Of a DNA stretch of 64,000 bases, positions 7,058 to 16,383 are shown piece after piece. A program made the translations under genes and the position numbers. Location of the stretch: positions 62,001 through 126,000 of the forward strand of contig CAYQYT010000003.1 of NCBI GenBank assembly GCA_964421815.1. Reading direction: 5' to 3'. This stretch comes from DTU089 sp964421815. GTDB taxonomy: Bacteria > Bacillota > Clostridia > Oscillospirales > Acutalibacteraceae. The notes beneath the pieces are model-generated. The model worked only from the letters and a program-made list of their open reading frames with translations. It ran no database searches and had not been told where the DNA came from. Every line of letters begins with the position of its first letter. Within the stretch, counting starts at the first letter, position 1.

Positions 7058-8414
7058 TATTCTTTCCCCCAACTAAAATAATATTATTTGAATTTCCTGT
7101 AACACAGCATCTTTTTGTAACACCGAATCCGTAAATCCAAACAACACCCAAATCATCACTGATAACAGGTATAGAATCTCTTAACTCAACGGGAATATTT
7201 TCTTCATTAAACAGTTTTTTCAAACTTTTTGTTACATTGCGTTTTGAAAACGTGAAACTGTCCCCTGCTTTTCGTGTTCTGAGAACAAGATTTCCCGAAA
7301 GCTTATTACAGTCTATCACATCACATAAAGATATTTGGTTAACAATTTTTGAATTATCTGAAATTTTTTCTAATTTAACTGAAAAATCAAAAATTTGTGC
7401 TTCAAAAGGTATATCCTTTATCTCAATACTTATGCTTTCACATTTCTCTGACAGCATATAAAACCGAAAATAATCCTGTTTCACCTCGGCGAAGTATTTG
7501 CCGTATATTTGAAATCTACCTCCCGAATTCAACAGATTATACAGACAGTCTATTTTTTTACTGTCAAGTGACTTTTTTGAATAATTAAAAAACTCAGCGA
7601 AAATCATCTGTGTTACAACCGCTTTATCAGCACTTAAAAGAGTTTCTCTGTCATAAGTAAAATTCCCTTTCCGTGACTGCTCAGCTAAAACTTGTGAAGA
7701 CAATCGAAGAAAATCCGAAACTGTCTCAGCATTATCACTTAAAGATGAAAAAGCATCCAAAAAAGATGGGTTAATTTCCTCTAAAACGGGCAAAACTAAA
7801 TGTCTGATTTTGTTTCTCGTATAGTCAATACCCAAATTGGTGCTGTCCGTTACATATTTCAAATTATTTTCACGGCAATAGCCTTCAATTTCATTTCGCG
7901 AACAATAAAGAAGCGGACGAATAATATTATCTCTTGTAAACGGAATTCCGCTCAAACCTTTTACAGAAGTGCCTCGAGTAAGATTCAAAAGAACTGTTTC
8001 CGCATTATCATTTGCGTTGTGAGCAGTTGCAATTTTCGAATTATCACCACATAAGCTATTAAATGTTTCATACCGTAATCTTCTGCCACACTCTTCAAGG
8101 CTTTCTTTAAACTTTTTCGACTCTGTAACACAATCCACACAGAATACTAAGAAAGGAATACCGTTAATGTTGCAAAATTCTTCAGCATATTTAGCATCTG
8201 ACTCAGCTTCTTCACCACGGATACCGTGATTTATATGCACGGCTTTAACAGAATAGGCATACATATCTTTCAGTGAGTTTAACAGATGCAGTAAACATAC
8301 CGAATCCGCACCTCCGGAAAAACCCACAATAATCTCCGTAACACCGTCAAGCATATTGTATTTTTTTACGGCTTTAAAAAACTTGTCACGGACAGTAATT
8401 GTATAATTATTCAT
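7047..8414 (-). CDS. tilS: tRNA(Ile)-lysidine synthetase
   Basis: A 455-residue enzyme that uses ATP and lysine to convert C34 of the CAU-anticodon tRNA-Ile to lysidine, so that it reads AUA. The PP-loop ATP site is GFSGGADSVCLLHLL near the N-terminus. HINHGIRGEEAESDA and TAHNANDNAETVLLNLTRG are the usual TilS signatures, and the C-terminal domain (LVLRTRKAGDSFTF onward) fits. The start at 8414 is preceded by GGAG and overlaps the dnaB stop by 8 bases. AUA decoding depends on this enzyme, which is worth noting because the downstream ftsH seems to start with AUA, although initiation uses the initiator tRNA. Confidence 0.93.
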   Translation of the reverse strand: MNNYTITVRDKFFKAVKKYNMLDGVTEIIVGFSGGADSVCLLHLLNSLKDMYAYSVKAVHINHGIRGEEAESDAKYAEEFCNINGIPFLVFCVDCVTESKKFKESLEECGRRLRYETFNSLCGDNSKIATAHNANDNAETVLLNLTRGTSVKGLSGIPFTRDNIIRPLLYCSRNEIEGYCRENNLKYVTDSTNLGIDYTRNKIRHLVLPVLEEINPSFLDAFSSLSDNAETVSDFLRLSSQVLAEQSRKGNFTYDRETLLSADKAVVTQMIFAEFFNYSKKSLDSKKIDCLYNLLNSGGRFQIYGKYFAEVKQDYFRFYMLSEKCESISIEIKDIPFEAQIFDFSVKLEKISDNSKIVNQISLCDVIDCNKLSGNLVLRTRKAGDSFTFSKRNVTKSLKKLFNEENIPVELRDSIPVISDDLGVVWIYGFGVTKRCCVTGNSNNIILVGGKNNGG

Positions 8415-9774
8415 CTCTGTACTCCAAAGTTGAGAAAAGGGTGAATTGACCGTCCCAATGTAGTTTAATTCTGTCCGTGGGACCGTGACGGTTTTTTGCA
8501 ACATCCACATCCGCTTGTGTCATGTCAATTTCATCAGCATTTTGAGAACCGTTTTTATAGTATCCCTCACGGTAAAGCATCATAACAATATCGGCATCCT
8601 GCTCGATTGAGCCGGAATCTCTCAAGTCGGAAAGCATTGGTCTGTTTGATGCCTTTCCGTTTTTCTCGGGTCCACGGGAAAGCTGAGCACAAACCACAAC
8701 GGGAATTTTTAAATCCTTGGCAAGCATTTTCAGACTACGGGTAATCTCCGTAATTTCCTGAACTCTGTTCTCTTTTTTTGTTGCAGACTGCATAAGACCC
8801 AAATAGTCTATAATAACGCAGTCAACATCTTTCATTCTCTTGATTTTTGATTTAACTTCCGGCACGGTAATTGTGGAGGTATCGTCGAAATACAAATTAC
8901 ACTTTGTCAATCTGTCCGTTGCCTCCGCAAGCCGCATCCACTCATCGTTGGAGATATTGCCCGAACGTAATTTATTGCTTTCAACACGTGCTTCAGTTGA
9001 AAGCACACGTGCGGCAAGCTGTTCATTTGACATTTCCAAAGAGAAAAACACAACTTTTTTACCTGTAATTGCAACATTACGGGCAATATTCAAAGCAAAA
9101 CTTGTTTTACCCATTGCAGGACGGGCACCGATAAGTACCAAGTCGGATCGATTGAGTCCGGATGTAATTTCATCGAGTTTGGAAAATCCCGTGGGAATAC
9201 CTTTGTACTCCTCCGCATTTTCCGAAGAAATCTTAACAAGATTGGGATAAACCTCTGCAGAAATTACTTCACTCAATCTTTGAATAGAACCGGTAGCCCT
9301 GCCTTTTCTTATATCGTAAATTTTCTGCTCCGCCGAATCAAGAATTTTATCGGCTTCAGCGCCGCCGTCAGTAGCAGAGGCAATTGTTTCTTTAGAAATT
9401 GCAATCAATGAACGCAAAAAGTATTTTTCGCGCACTATTTTACAATAATTCTCAACGTTTGCAGCACTCGGAACCATTTGAGCAAGTTGAAAAAGGTAAT
9501 TCTTCCCGCTTTCAACATCAAAAGACGATTTAGTGCTCAATTTATCGAGTACGGTCAAAGCATCAATTCTTGAACCTAAAGTATCAAGAATCATAACGGC
9601 ATCCATAATCTCTTTATGCTGTGCAATATAGAAATAATCCGGCTTTACATGGGAAAGGACCTGCGTTACACATTCCGGGTTAATAAGTATCGAACCGATA
9701 ACAGCCTGTTCGGTTTCAAGGCTGTATGGTAAATCAACATCATCAAAAGTCGGCATTTTTGTTTTATCAGCCAT
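8407..9774 (-). CDS. dnaB: Replicative DNA helicase DnaB/DnaC
   Basis: A 455-residue hexameric helicase of the replication fork. The N-terminal domain starts with LPYSLETEQAVIGSIL. The RecA-like C-terminal domain has Walker A GARPAMGKTSFAL, Walker B VDCVIIDYLGLM, and the LSDLRDSGSIEQDADIVMMLYR segment typical of DnaB. The C-terminus (VAKNRHGPTDRIKLHWDGQFTLF) is complete. No intein or insertion is seen. GAGAGGAA precedes the ATG. It lies 22 bases after rplI, the conserved rplI-dnaB order of Firmicutes. Confidence 0.96.
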   Translation of the reverse strand: MADKTKMPTFDDVDLPYSLETEQAVIGSILINPECVTQVLSHVKPDYFYIAQHKEIMDAVMILDTLGSRIDALTVLDKLSTKSSFDVESGKNYLFQLAQMVPSAANVENYCKIVREKYFLRSLIAISKETIASATDGGAEADKILDSAEQKIYDIRKGRATGSIQRLSEVISAEVYPNLVKISSENAEEYKGIPTGFSKLDEITSGLNRSDLVLIGARPAMGKTSFALNIARNVAITGKKVVFFSLEMSNEQLAARVLSTEARVESNKLRSGNISNDEWMRLAEATDRLTKCNLYFDDTSTITVPEVKSKIKRMKDVDCVIIDYLGLMQSATKKENRVQEITEITRSLKMLAKDLKIPVVVCAQLSRGPEKNGKASNRPMLSDLRDSGSIEQDADIVMMLYREGYYKNGSQNADEIDMTQADVDVAKNRHGPTDRIKLHWDGQFTLFSTLEYRDE

Positions 9775-9796
9775 TTTTTAATTCCTCTCCGAAACT

Positions 9797-10240
9797 TTAT
9801 TCTTCCGATACCTGCACTTTAAAGGATGCATTAACCTTTGGATGAAGTCTAACCTGAGCATTATATGTTCCGAATGCCTTAATATCATCAACAGTGATTT
9901 TTCTTTTATCAACGGAAACTCCAAACTCTTTTGAAACAATTACAGCAATTTCCTTTGCGGTTACAGAACCGAAAAGTTTACCGTTTGCGCCGCCCTTTGC
10001 TTTAAGAAGAACGGTTTTATTATTGATTTTTTCCGCATTTGCTTTTGCGGCTTTGAGTTCTTCATCCGCTTTAAACTGCTCTGAGGACTGTTTATTTTTC
10101 ATTTCGGACAGTGTTTGTGCATTTGCTTCTGCTGCAAGCCCGCGAGGAAACAAAAAGTTTCTTGCATAACCATCGGAAACATTCACCTTTTCACTTTTTT
10201 TGCCGAGACCTTTTACGTCACTTTTCAATATAACTTCCAT
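9797..10240 (-). CDS. rplI: 50S ribosomal protein L9
   Basis: A 147-residue protein of the large ribosomal subunit. The N-terminal 23S-binding domain has MEVILKSDVKGLGKKSEKVNVSDGYARNFLFPRGLA. A long central helix follows, then the C-terminal domain with GKLFGSVTAKEIA and HPKVNASFKVQV. GGAGGT precedes the start by 7 bases. It lies between gdpP and dnaB, as in many Firmicutes. Confidence 0.97.
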   Translation of the reverse strand: MEVILKSDVKGLGKKSEKVNVSDGYARNFLFPRGLAAEANAQTLSEMKNKQSSEQFKADEELKAAKANAEKINNKTVLLKAKGGANGKLFGSVTAKEIAVIVSKEFGVSVDKRKITVDDIKAFGTYNAQVRLHPKVNASFKVQVSEE

Positions 10241-10262
10241 TATTTATACCTCCGTGGAATGA

Positions 10263-12221
10263 TTATTTTGCTAAATAATAACTGTCAATCGCTTTCATAA
10301 GCATGGATTTTGCAGTTTCAATATCGGTATTTTTAATTTGAGCCGCCGCCATGGTGCTGTGACCGCCACCGCCAAGATTTTCCATTATTAACTGAACATT
10401 TTCTTCTCCCAGAGAACGTGCGGAAATTTGAACTACTCCACCATCTATATAAGACAAAACAAATGATGCTTTCACACCGTCAATATTAAGCATTTCGTCC
10501 GCTGATTTTGAAGTGATAATTCTTATATCTTTAGAATTGCTTTCGGTAAAAGATATCATACAGTTTTCGTAAATTTCTGCTCTGTCCAATATTTCATTTT
10601 TCAAAGCAATCATATCTGAACTTACCGAAAATAGTTTTTTAACCGCAACGGTATCTGCCTTGCACTCTTTCAAAAACGCCGCCGCTTCAAATGTTCTGCC
10701 GGATGTTCTCAAAACATATTCCTTTGTATCAAGCACAATGCCGGAAAGCAGAGCAGTTGCAATAACAGGGGGCAATTTGTTTTGAATAGTAGAGTATTCT
10801 ATTAACTCGGTAACCATTTCACAGGTTGAGGACGGCGAGGGTAAATGATAGAAAATATTTGCATCATTTAAAAAGTCGTCGGAACGTCTGTGATGGTCAA
10901 TAATCACCTTAGCTCCCGCCTGTTCGTAAAGCCTCGGTTCATCAATTAAACACAATCTGTGGGTATCTGCTACAAATAAAACAGTATCCTCGTCACATTT
11001 ATCAAGTGCATCCGAAAGAGAAATAAATCCGTGAAATCCGTTTTCTGTTGACAAAGATATAAGAGCTTTTGACAAGGTTGTTTTTTCATCAACTGCAACA
11101 AAAGCCTGAACTCCGTTTGCTTCAGCAAAAAAGTGTATGCCCATTGCAGAGCCGACTGAATCATAATCGGAAAACTTATGGCCGACTATAACAACCTTTT
11201 TGTACTTTTTAATAAGCGTAGAAATATTTGCCGCTGTTTGACGGGGTGAAACACGGGAATTATCGTTTGAAAGATTCGACATTCCGCCGAAATAAACATA
11301 TCCGTTATCGGTATATACTGCCGCCTGGTCTCCACCCCTGCCCAATGACATTTCAAGTGATTTTTTCGCACGTGACTCGCACTGTGAAAAATCATCACCC
11401 GTACCGACACCTATAGAAAGGGTTAAGTTAAACGGAAGATTATTTTGCTTATACTCCCTGACAGTTTTTAATACCGAAAACTTTTTATCACAAAGTCTGT
11501 CAAGACTTATTTTTTCGCCAATTACCAAAAACTTACCGGTACCGGTCTTTTTCAGAATCAATTTCTCGTCTTTTAACCAATCCTCAATTTTCGCTTCAAT
11601 TCCGCCCAAGATCTGCGCTACCTGACTGTCTGTTAACTGACGAGACAGTTGTTCCACATTATCTATGAAAATCAACATTATAAACGGCTTTGAAAGTTGG
11701 TATTTAACCTCTGTTTCTTTCAAGTATGTATCATCAAAGAAGTAAATACAAAGCATGGGGTTGGAAACACTGTTAACTTTTGTTATAAATGCAGTAAACT
11801 TCTTTTCACCATACTCGGCTTCGGCAATTTTAAGTTCCGAATAGTCATAATAATTAAAATCGGCAAAGAAATCACACATTCCGATTTTTTTATTATCATT
11901 CAAAATATTTTGATCGAATTCTGCATTGTACCATACAACGTTGCCTTTAATGTCGCACATCACACAGGGCAACGGGAATGAATCAACATTCCCGATTTGC
12001 TCTTGTGAAAGGGATTTATTAACTTGTTGAACATATTTTCTTGTTGTTCTGAAAGACAGCAGCGAATACAGAATATTTGCTACAAGAACGAAAATAAAAG
12101 CAACAAGAAATATATAAGCCGTGTTGTTATTTACAGCAAAACTAACCGCACAGAACACCAACAAAAGCAGAGATGTCAAATAACCTGCGGGGTTTTGATA
12201 AAACAAAGCCGAAATCTTCAT
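10263..12221 (-). CDS. gdpP: Cyclic-di-AMP phosphodiesterase GdpP (YybT)
   Basis: A 652-residue membrane protein that hydrolyses c-di-AMP to pApA and so affects potassium homeostasis, the cell wall and stress. It has two membrane helices (about 15-60), a PAS-like domain (about 85-170), a degenerate GGDEF domain (about 180-305) and a DHH-DHHA1 phosphodiesterase. The last includes HKFSDYDSVGSAMG, VADTHR, IIDHHRR and the C-terminal GGGGHSTMAAAQ. The GGDEF signature is replaced by LGRGGDQA, consistent with loss of cyclase activity. AAGGTG precedes the start, 13 bases after the rnj stop. The order gdpP-rplI-dnaB is conserved in Firmicutes. Confidence 0.94.
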   Translation of the reverse strand: MKISALFYQNPAGYLTSLLLLVFCAVSFAVNNNTAYIFLVAFIFVLVANILYSLLSFRTTRKYVQQVNKSLSQEQIGNVDSFPLPCVMCDIKGNVVWYNAEFDQNILNDNKKIGMCDFFADFNYYDYSELKIAEAEYGEKKFTAFITKVNSVSNPMLCIYFFDDTYLKETEVKYQLSKPFIMLIFIDNVEQLSRQLTDSQVAQILGGIEAKIEDWLKDEKLILKKTGTGKFLVIGEKISLDRLCDKKFSVLKTVREYKQNNLPFNLTLSIGVGTGDDFSQCESRAKKSLEMSLGRGGDQAAVYTDNGYVYFGGMSNLSNDNSRVSPRQTAANISTLIKKYKKVVIVGHKFSDYDSVGSAMGIHFFAEANGVQAFVAVDEKTTLSKALISLSTENGFHGFISLSDALDKCDEDTVLFVADTHRLCLIDEPRLYEQAGAKVIIDHHRRSDDFLNDANIFYHLPSPSSTCEMVTELIEYSTIQNKLPPVIATALLSGIVLDTKEYVLRTSGRTFEAAAFLKECKADTVAVKKLFSVSSDMIALKNEILDRAEIYENCMISFTESNSKDIRIITSKSADEMLNIDGVKASFVLSYIDGGVVQISARSLGEENVQLIMENLGGGGHSTMAAAQIKNTDIETAKSMLMKAIDSYYLAK

Positions 12222-12234
12222 ACATCAAACACCT

Positions 12235-14130
12235 TTATACTTCCAACAATAACGGTAAAATCATGGGACTGCGTTTTGTTCTTTCGTACATAAGCCGTGA
12301 AATTTCATCACGTATTTTTACATTCATTGCATTCAAATCAAAACTATAAGGCGGAAAACTGTCAATTACTCTCATTGAAACTTTGACAGCCTCGTTCATA
12401 AGAAGTTCTGCTTCCTTAACATAAACAAAACCCTTAGAAACAACCTCGGGACCGCTTAAAAGTTCCCCGGAAGCACCGTCAATTGTTGCCGCAATTATTA
12501 TAATACCATCCTGACCTAAATGCAGACGTTCTTTCATAACTCTGGCACCCACATCACCGACGCCGTATCCGTCAACATACACTTTTCCGTTTGCAACAGT
12601 ACCCGAAACAGAGATATTTCTGTCGGAAACAGAAACTTCATAGCCGTTATCTGCAATAATAATATTATTTTTGTCCATACCGATGCTCTCGGCAAGCCTT
12701 GCATGATACCGTAAATGCTTTTGCTCACCGTGAACGGGAATAAAATATTTGGGCTTAACAAGAGAAAGCATTATTTTCAATTCTTCCTGGCAAGCGTGAC
12801 CGGAAACATGAACATCATACATTTTCTCATAAATGACCTGAGCCCCAAGCTTTAACAGGTCGTTTATAACCTTGTAAACTGTCTTTTCATTACCGGGAAT
12901 GGGGCGGGCTGAAATAATAACACAATCATTCAAGCCAACGGTAACCTTTCTGTGACCGCCCTGTGCCATACGGGAAAGAGCGGACATGGGCTCCCCTTGG
13001 CTACCGGTTGTAACAATTACAAGACTGTCATCGGAATAACGTTTAATGTCGTCAATACCTATGAGAGTACCGTCCGGTATATTGATATAACCGAGTTCCG
13101 ATGCGATGGAAACAACATTTTCAAGGCTTCTGCCCGAAAGGGCAACTTTACGTCCCCTCTGAGCCGCAATATCAATAATTTGTTGAACCCTGTGAAGATT
13201 GGAGGCAAAGGTTGCAATTATTATACGTCTGTCCCCCGCCTGATTGAACAAATTCCGAAAAGTTTCTCCAACTTTACTTTCGCTTGCGGAATAACCGGGT
13301 TGCTCCGCATTTGTAGAGTCGGAAAGAAGGCACAGAACACCCTCATTACCAAGCTCCGCAAAACGTGAAAGGTCAATTATACTGCCGTCAACGGGACAGG
13401 TATCAATTTTAAAGTCACCCGTCTGCACGACTGTACCCGCTTCACTTTTAATTGCCAAGGCTACCGCATCGGGAATTGAGTGATTAACTTTGATAAATTC
13501 AACCTCAAAATCACCTAATTTTACTGTGTCTCCCGCTTTAACAATATTGATATTTACCTCGTGTTCCAACTTATGTTCACTGAGTTTTCCGTTAATTAAA
13601 CCGGCTGTGAGCAAGGTTGCATACACAGGAATATTAACTTTTTTCAAAAGGTAACTTAAAGCACCTATATGGTCCTCATGGCCGTGGGTGATAATAATAC
13701 CCTTGATTTTATCAATATTCCTTTCTACATAAGTGAAGTCAGGTATTACAAAGTCAACACCCAACTGATCCGATTCAGGAAAAGCAAGACCGCAGTCAAC
13801 AATAATCATTGACTTGCCGTATTCATAGCAGGTCATATTCTTTCCAACCTCGTTTATACCACCGAGGAAGGATATTTTTACCGGTTCATTGCTTTTGGGC
13901 GGTGTAATTTTGGAATAACGGGGGGATTTCTTTTTGCCCGCATTACTGTTGTTTTGCTGTGAGGGCTTTTTTTGTGTATTATTCTTACTGCCCTTGCCCC
14001 GCTGATTACTGTTATTCATAGGTTTATTCTGTGTCTTTTTGGTAGATTGCTTCTGATGTTGTGTGCTTTTTTTCTTGTTTTGCACGGAACTGTCAGGAGA
14101 CTGTTTTTTCTTATTATTTTCTTTCTGCAT
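12235..14130 (-). CDS. rnj: Ribonuclease J
   Basis: A 631-residue metallo-beta-lactamase-fold endo-/5'-3' exoribonuclease central to RNA decay and rRNA maturation. The catalytic motif HGHEDHIGA, the segment VNHSIPDAVALAI, QTGDFKID and the beta-CASP regions (FASNLHRVQQII, SGRSL, TTGSQGEP, HVSGHACQEELKIM, PVHGEQKHL) are all present. The first 75 or so residues are an unusual lysine-, asparagine- and glutamine-rich low-complexity tail before the core begins at VKISFLGGINEVGKN. That tail may bind RNA or partners; this is inferred. It is the first gene of the operon that runs to ftsH. AGGAGAAA precedes the ATG. Confidence 0.95.
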   Translation of the reverse strand: MQKENNKKKQSPDSSVQNKKKSTQHQKQSTKKTQNKPMNNSNQRGKGSKNNTQKKPSQQNNSNAGKKKSPRYSKITPPKSNEPVKISFLGGINEVGKNMTCYEYGKSMIIVDCGLAFPESDQLGVDFVIPDFTYVERNIDKIKGIIITHGHEDHIGALSYLLKKVNIPVYATLLTAGLINGKLSEHKLEHEVNINIVKAGDTVKLGDFEVEFIKVNHSIPDAVALAIKSEAGTVVQTGDFKIDTCPVDGSIIDLSRFAELGNEGVLCLLSDSTNAEQPGYSASESKVGETFRNLFNQAGDRRIIIATFASNLHRVQQIIDIAAQRGRKVALSGRSLENVVSIASELGYINIPDGTLIGIDDIKRYSDDSLVIVTTGSQGEPMSALSRMAQGGHRKVTVGLNDCVIISARPIPGNEKTVYKVINDLLKLGAQVIYEKMYDVHVSGHACQEELKIMLSLVKPKYFIPVHGEQKHLRYHARLAESIGMDKNNIIIADNGYEVSVSDRNISVSGTVANGKVYVDGYGVGDVGARVMKERLHLGQDGIIIIAATIDGASGELLSGPEVVSKGFVYVKEAELLMNEAVKVSMRVIDSFPPYSFDLNAMNVKIRDEISRLMYERTKRSPMILPLLLEV

Positions 14131-14178
14131 AGATTTCTCCTAAATTTACAATTTAATTTGATATGTCTTTTATGTAGA

Positions 14179-14198
14179 GCCGTCAGAAACAAGACGGC
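14179..14198 (-). other. Hairpin in the rnj 5' leader
   Basis: A 6-bp GC-rich stem GCCGTC/GACGGC with an 8-base loop lies about 20 bases into the predicted rnj transcript. No U-tract follows on either strand, so it is not a normal terminator. It could protect the 5' end or mediate feedback by RNase J, but this is only a possibility. Confidence 0.45.
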
Positions 14199-14224
14199 AT
14201 AATAACCTAATTTACTAATATATA

Positions 14225-14253
14225 ATTTTACTATTATTCACTTATTATGTCAA
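14225..14253 (-). promoter_or_regulatory. Strong promoter of the rnj-gdpP-rplI-dnaB-tilS-hpt-ftsH operon
   Basis: On the minus strand a perfect TTGACA (14248-14253), 17 bases, then TAAAAT (14225-14230). The predicted start near 14218 gives a leader of about 88 bases before the rnj ATG. It begins only 5 bases beyond the end of the preceding minus-strand gene. Confidence 0.8.
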
Positions 14254-14257
14254 GTGT

Positions 14258-16264
14258 TTAACGTTCTTCTAAAAAACCGGTAAAAAAATTACACAATTCT
14301 TCCGAAAAAGCCAAACTTTCCGAAGCACATAGAATCTCAAACTTATTAGAATTTGGTTTGTTTACTATCTTAACAACACCGTCGTTCATGCCGATTTTAT
14401 AACTGCTGCGGTTATAATTAAGATTTTTAAATTCCCCTAATCTGTGTGCCGCTTCCCCGGATTTCAATGATGATTCTATAATTTTTTTGCTAATATAAAA
14501 ATCCGGTAAATCCTTTAGTAAAACATCAATATCTTTCCTCGTTTCAGAGATAATATTAAGAATTGTAAACAACAGAAAAACACTGTCACAATTCCATAAC
14601 GATTTATACACATGTGTTTCAAATCTCCTTCGGTCTTTCTTTATATAAAAATATGCTAACCTTTTCAAATCTCTGCACGAATAAAACTTGTCATTATATT
14701 TTATATTAACATTCGTTCCCTGTTGATTCATATGAACGAAAAAATTTTTATTAACTTTTAAATGATTGGAAGTTTTATTTAATACTTCATCAACAGTTTT
14801 TGTAATTATTTCATTTTCACAGGAAAACACAGGAACAAAATCAGTATTTTCGGAGAATAACGAGGTTATTTCACGTATATACATTCTTCTTAACCCATGG
14901 ATTTGCCTGACATTTTTACATTCGTCAGTACCTACAAACTCAAAATTACCTTTGTTACAGAAGTCAAGGAGATTACAGCATTGGGCTTTGCTTAAAGGGG
15001 CATTTTTTGAGTCGAATATTTCAATATCCGTGCCCCCTCCTCTGCCTGTGAAAAAGACGGAATAATCACTTTCACAAAAGAGAGAACTGAAAAAAATGTG
15101 AGCCTTAAAAGTCACTCCCATATCAAAACATTCAGCACCGGAAACTATCAATCCGCTTAAAAAAGCCAGTTTTATCGCAAGTGAATTGGCGGCTCCGTCG
15201 CTTGCAATCAAAACCTTCGGTTTTCCGAGAACCGTAGCAACCGCCGACCCCAAAAGAGCCGCTTTGTCAGGGGTCATTCCTTGAAATTTATTATTAAACG
15301 AAGAATCAATTTTATGGGTAAAGGGAGATTTTACATAATTATCATATCTGACATTCCTTTTTACGTATGAATTGTTTTCAACCGTCATATCTTCACCGAT
15401 AAGAGAATTTTCACCCAGCACAGAACCCGAGAAAACCGCCGAATTTCTTTTTACCGACGCATTATTACAACAGATACTTCCGTCAACATAGCATCCGGAA
15501 GATATAAAAACATTCTCAAACAATATGCTGTTTTTAATAAGGGTATCGGTTGATATGACCGAACTGTCATATATTACAGTATTAGGTCCTATGGAAGAAC
15601 CTCTTTCAATTTGCACATCTTTTCCTATATAAACTGGCGGTACTATGGAAAAATCGCCTTTCGGGACTTTTTCCGCCGTAAAAATTCCCTCTGCAATATA
15701 CGGGGGCTTAAAATTGGTTTTTCCGTTTAAAATATCAAACAACAAGGATTTATAATCCTTAATATTGCAAAGAAATTTTGTGTAACCCTGTATATTAACA
15801 CAATAGTCCGCGTATTTTTTACAACTACGGAATAAATCTGTAAGCCGTATATTTTTATTATACAATTTTTTTAATATACTAACCGAACAAATAACAGAAA
15901 AACATTCCCCGTTTTCATTATTTAAAACCACGATGCCTTTTTCGGAATAATCGCTTTTACCCACAGGAATTTCACACTCAAAATAGACATCATTTGGAAA
16001 AAGAACTATCGTTTCGCTGTCATCAAAAGAAAATAACTCTTTATAAAAATCCGATTCACTAACAGAAACAGTTTCGAAAACGGAAAAACCCACGGTTTTT
16101 TCCGAATTTATAACAAAGCATTTATTCACCGAAAGGTCCGCAAAATTCTTTAACTGTAACTCCGTCAAGCTCCCGTTCAAAATCGGCAAATCATAAAAAG
16201 ACCGAACATTCAACTGTTCGGTTAACAGATTATTTTTTGAACAATCCACACACACAAGAAACAT
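14258..16264 (-). CDS. Degenerate nucleotidyltransferase / left-handed beta-helix / phosphomutase-like protein
   Basis: A 668-residue protein with three parts. Residues 1-210 weakly resemble a sugar-nucleotide transferase (NGSLTELQLKNF, IVLFPNDVYFE) but lack the GxGTRLxPLT signature. Residues 210-320 show hexapeptide repeats of a left-handed beta-helix (VYIGKDVQIERGSSIGPNTVIYD...). Residues 330-668 resemble alpha-phosphohexomutases (ASDGAANSLAIKLAFLSGL), but FFTGRGGGTDIEIF stands where a TASHNP catalytic serine loop is expected. This matches the domain order of proteins annotated as mannose-1-phosphate guanylyltransferase/phosphomannomutase, some of which also lack the catalytic Ser. Catalysis is doubtful. 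A regulatory or scaffold role in envelope sugar metabolism is possible. GAGGGGG precedes the ATG. Confidence 0.65.
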   Translation of the reverse strand: MFLVCVDCSKNNLLTEQLNVRSFYDLPILNGSLTELQLKNFADLSVNKCFVINSEKTVGFSVFETVSVSESDFYKELFSFDDSETIVLFPNDVYFECEIPVGKSDYSEKGIVVLNNENGECFSVICSVSILKKLYNKNIRLTDLFRSCKKYADYCVNIQGYTKFLCNIKDYKSLLFDILNGKTNFKPPYIAEGIFTAEKVPKGDFSIVPPVYIGKDVQIERGSSIGPNTVIYDSSVISTDTLIKNSILFENVFISSGCYVDGSICCNNASVKRNSAVFSGSVLGENSLIGEDMTVENNSYVKRNVRYDNYVKSPFTHKIDSSFNNKFQGMTPDKAALLGSAVATVLGKPKVLIASDGAANSLAIKLAFLSGLIVSGAECFDMGVTFKAHIFFSSLFCESDYSVFFTGRGGGTDIEIFDSKNAPLSKAQCCNLLDFCNKGNFEFVGTDECKNVRQIHGLRRMYIREITSLFSENTDFVPVFSCENEIITKTVDEVLNKTSNHLKVNKNFFVHMNQQGTNVNIKYNDKFYSCRDLKRLAYFYIKKDRRRFETHVYKSLWNCDSVFLLFTILNIISETRKDIDVLLKDLPDFYISKKIIESSLKSGEAAHRLGEFKNLNYNRSSYKIGMNDGVVKIVNKPNSNKFEILCASESLAFSEELCNFFTGFLEER

Positions 16265-16326
16265 GAAAAAACCCCCTCAATTTAATTATAACCTTTACTC
16301 AAAGAAAAATTAAATTATAAAAGTGC

Positions 16327-16355
16327 TTTAAAATTCCAATAATGTGTGGTAATAT
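16327..16355 (+). promoter_or_regulatory. Promoter of rnhA
   Basis: TTTAAA (16327-16332), a 17-base spacer and TAATAT (16350-16355) with an extended TGG just before it. It lies about 29 bases upstream of the rnhA ATG. Confidence 0.6.
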
Positions 16356-16383
16356 GTATTCATTAAAATGCAAAGGAACATTT

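Noticed and set aside
12952..13368. 138-codon open frame antisense to rnj
   Set aside because: Overlaps the conserved beta-CASP region of RNase J and has no independent support.
14179..14198. Hairpin read as a terminator of the preceding gene
   Set aside because: No U-tract on either side, and it lies downstream of the rnj promoter, so it belongs to the rnj leader.
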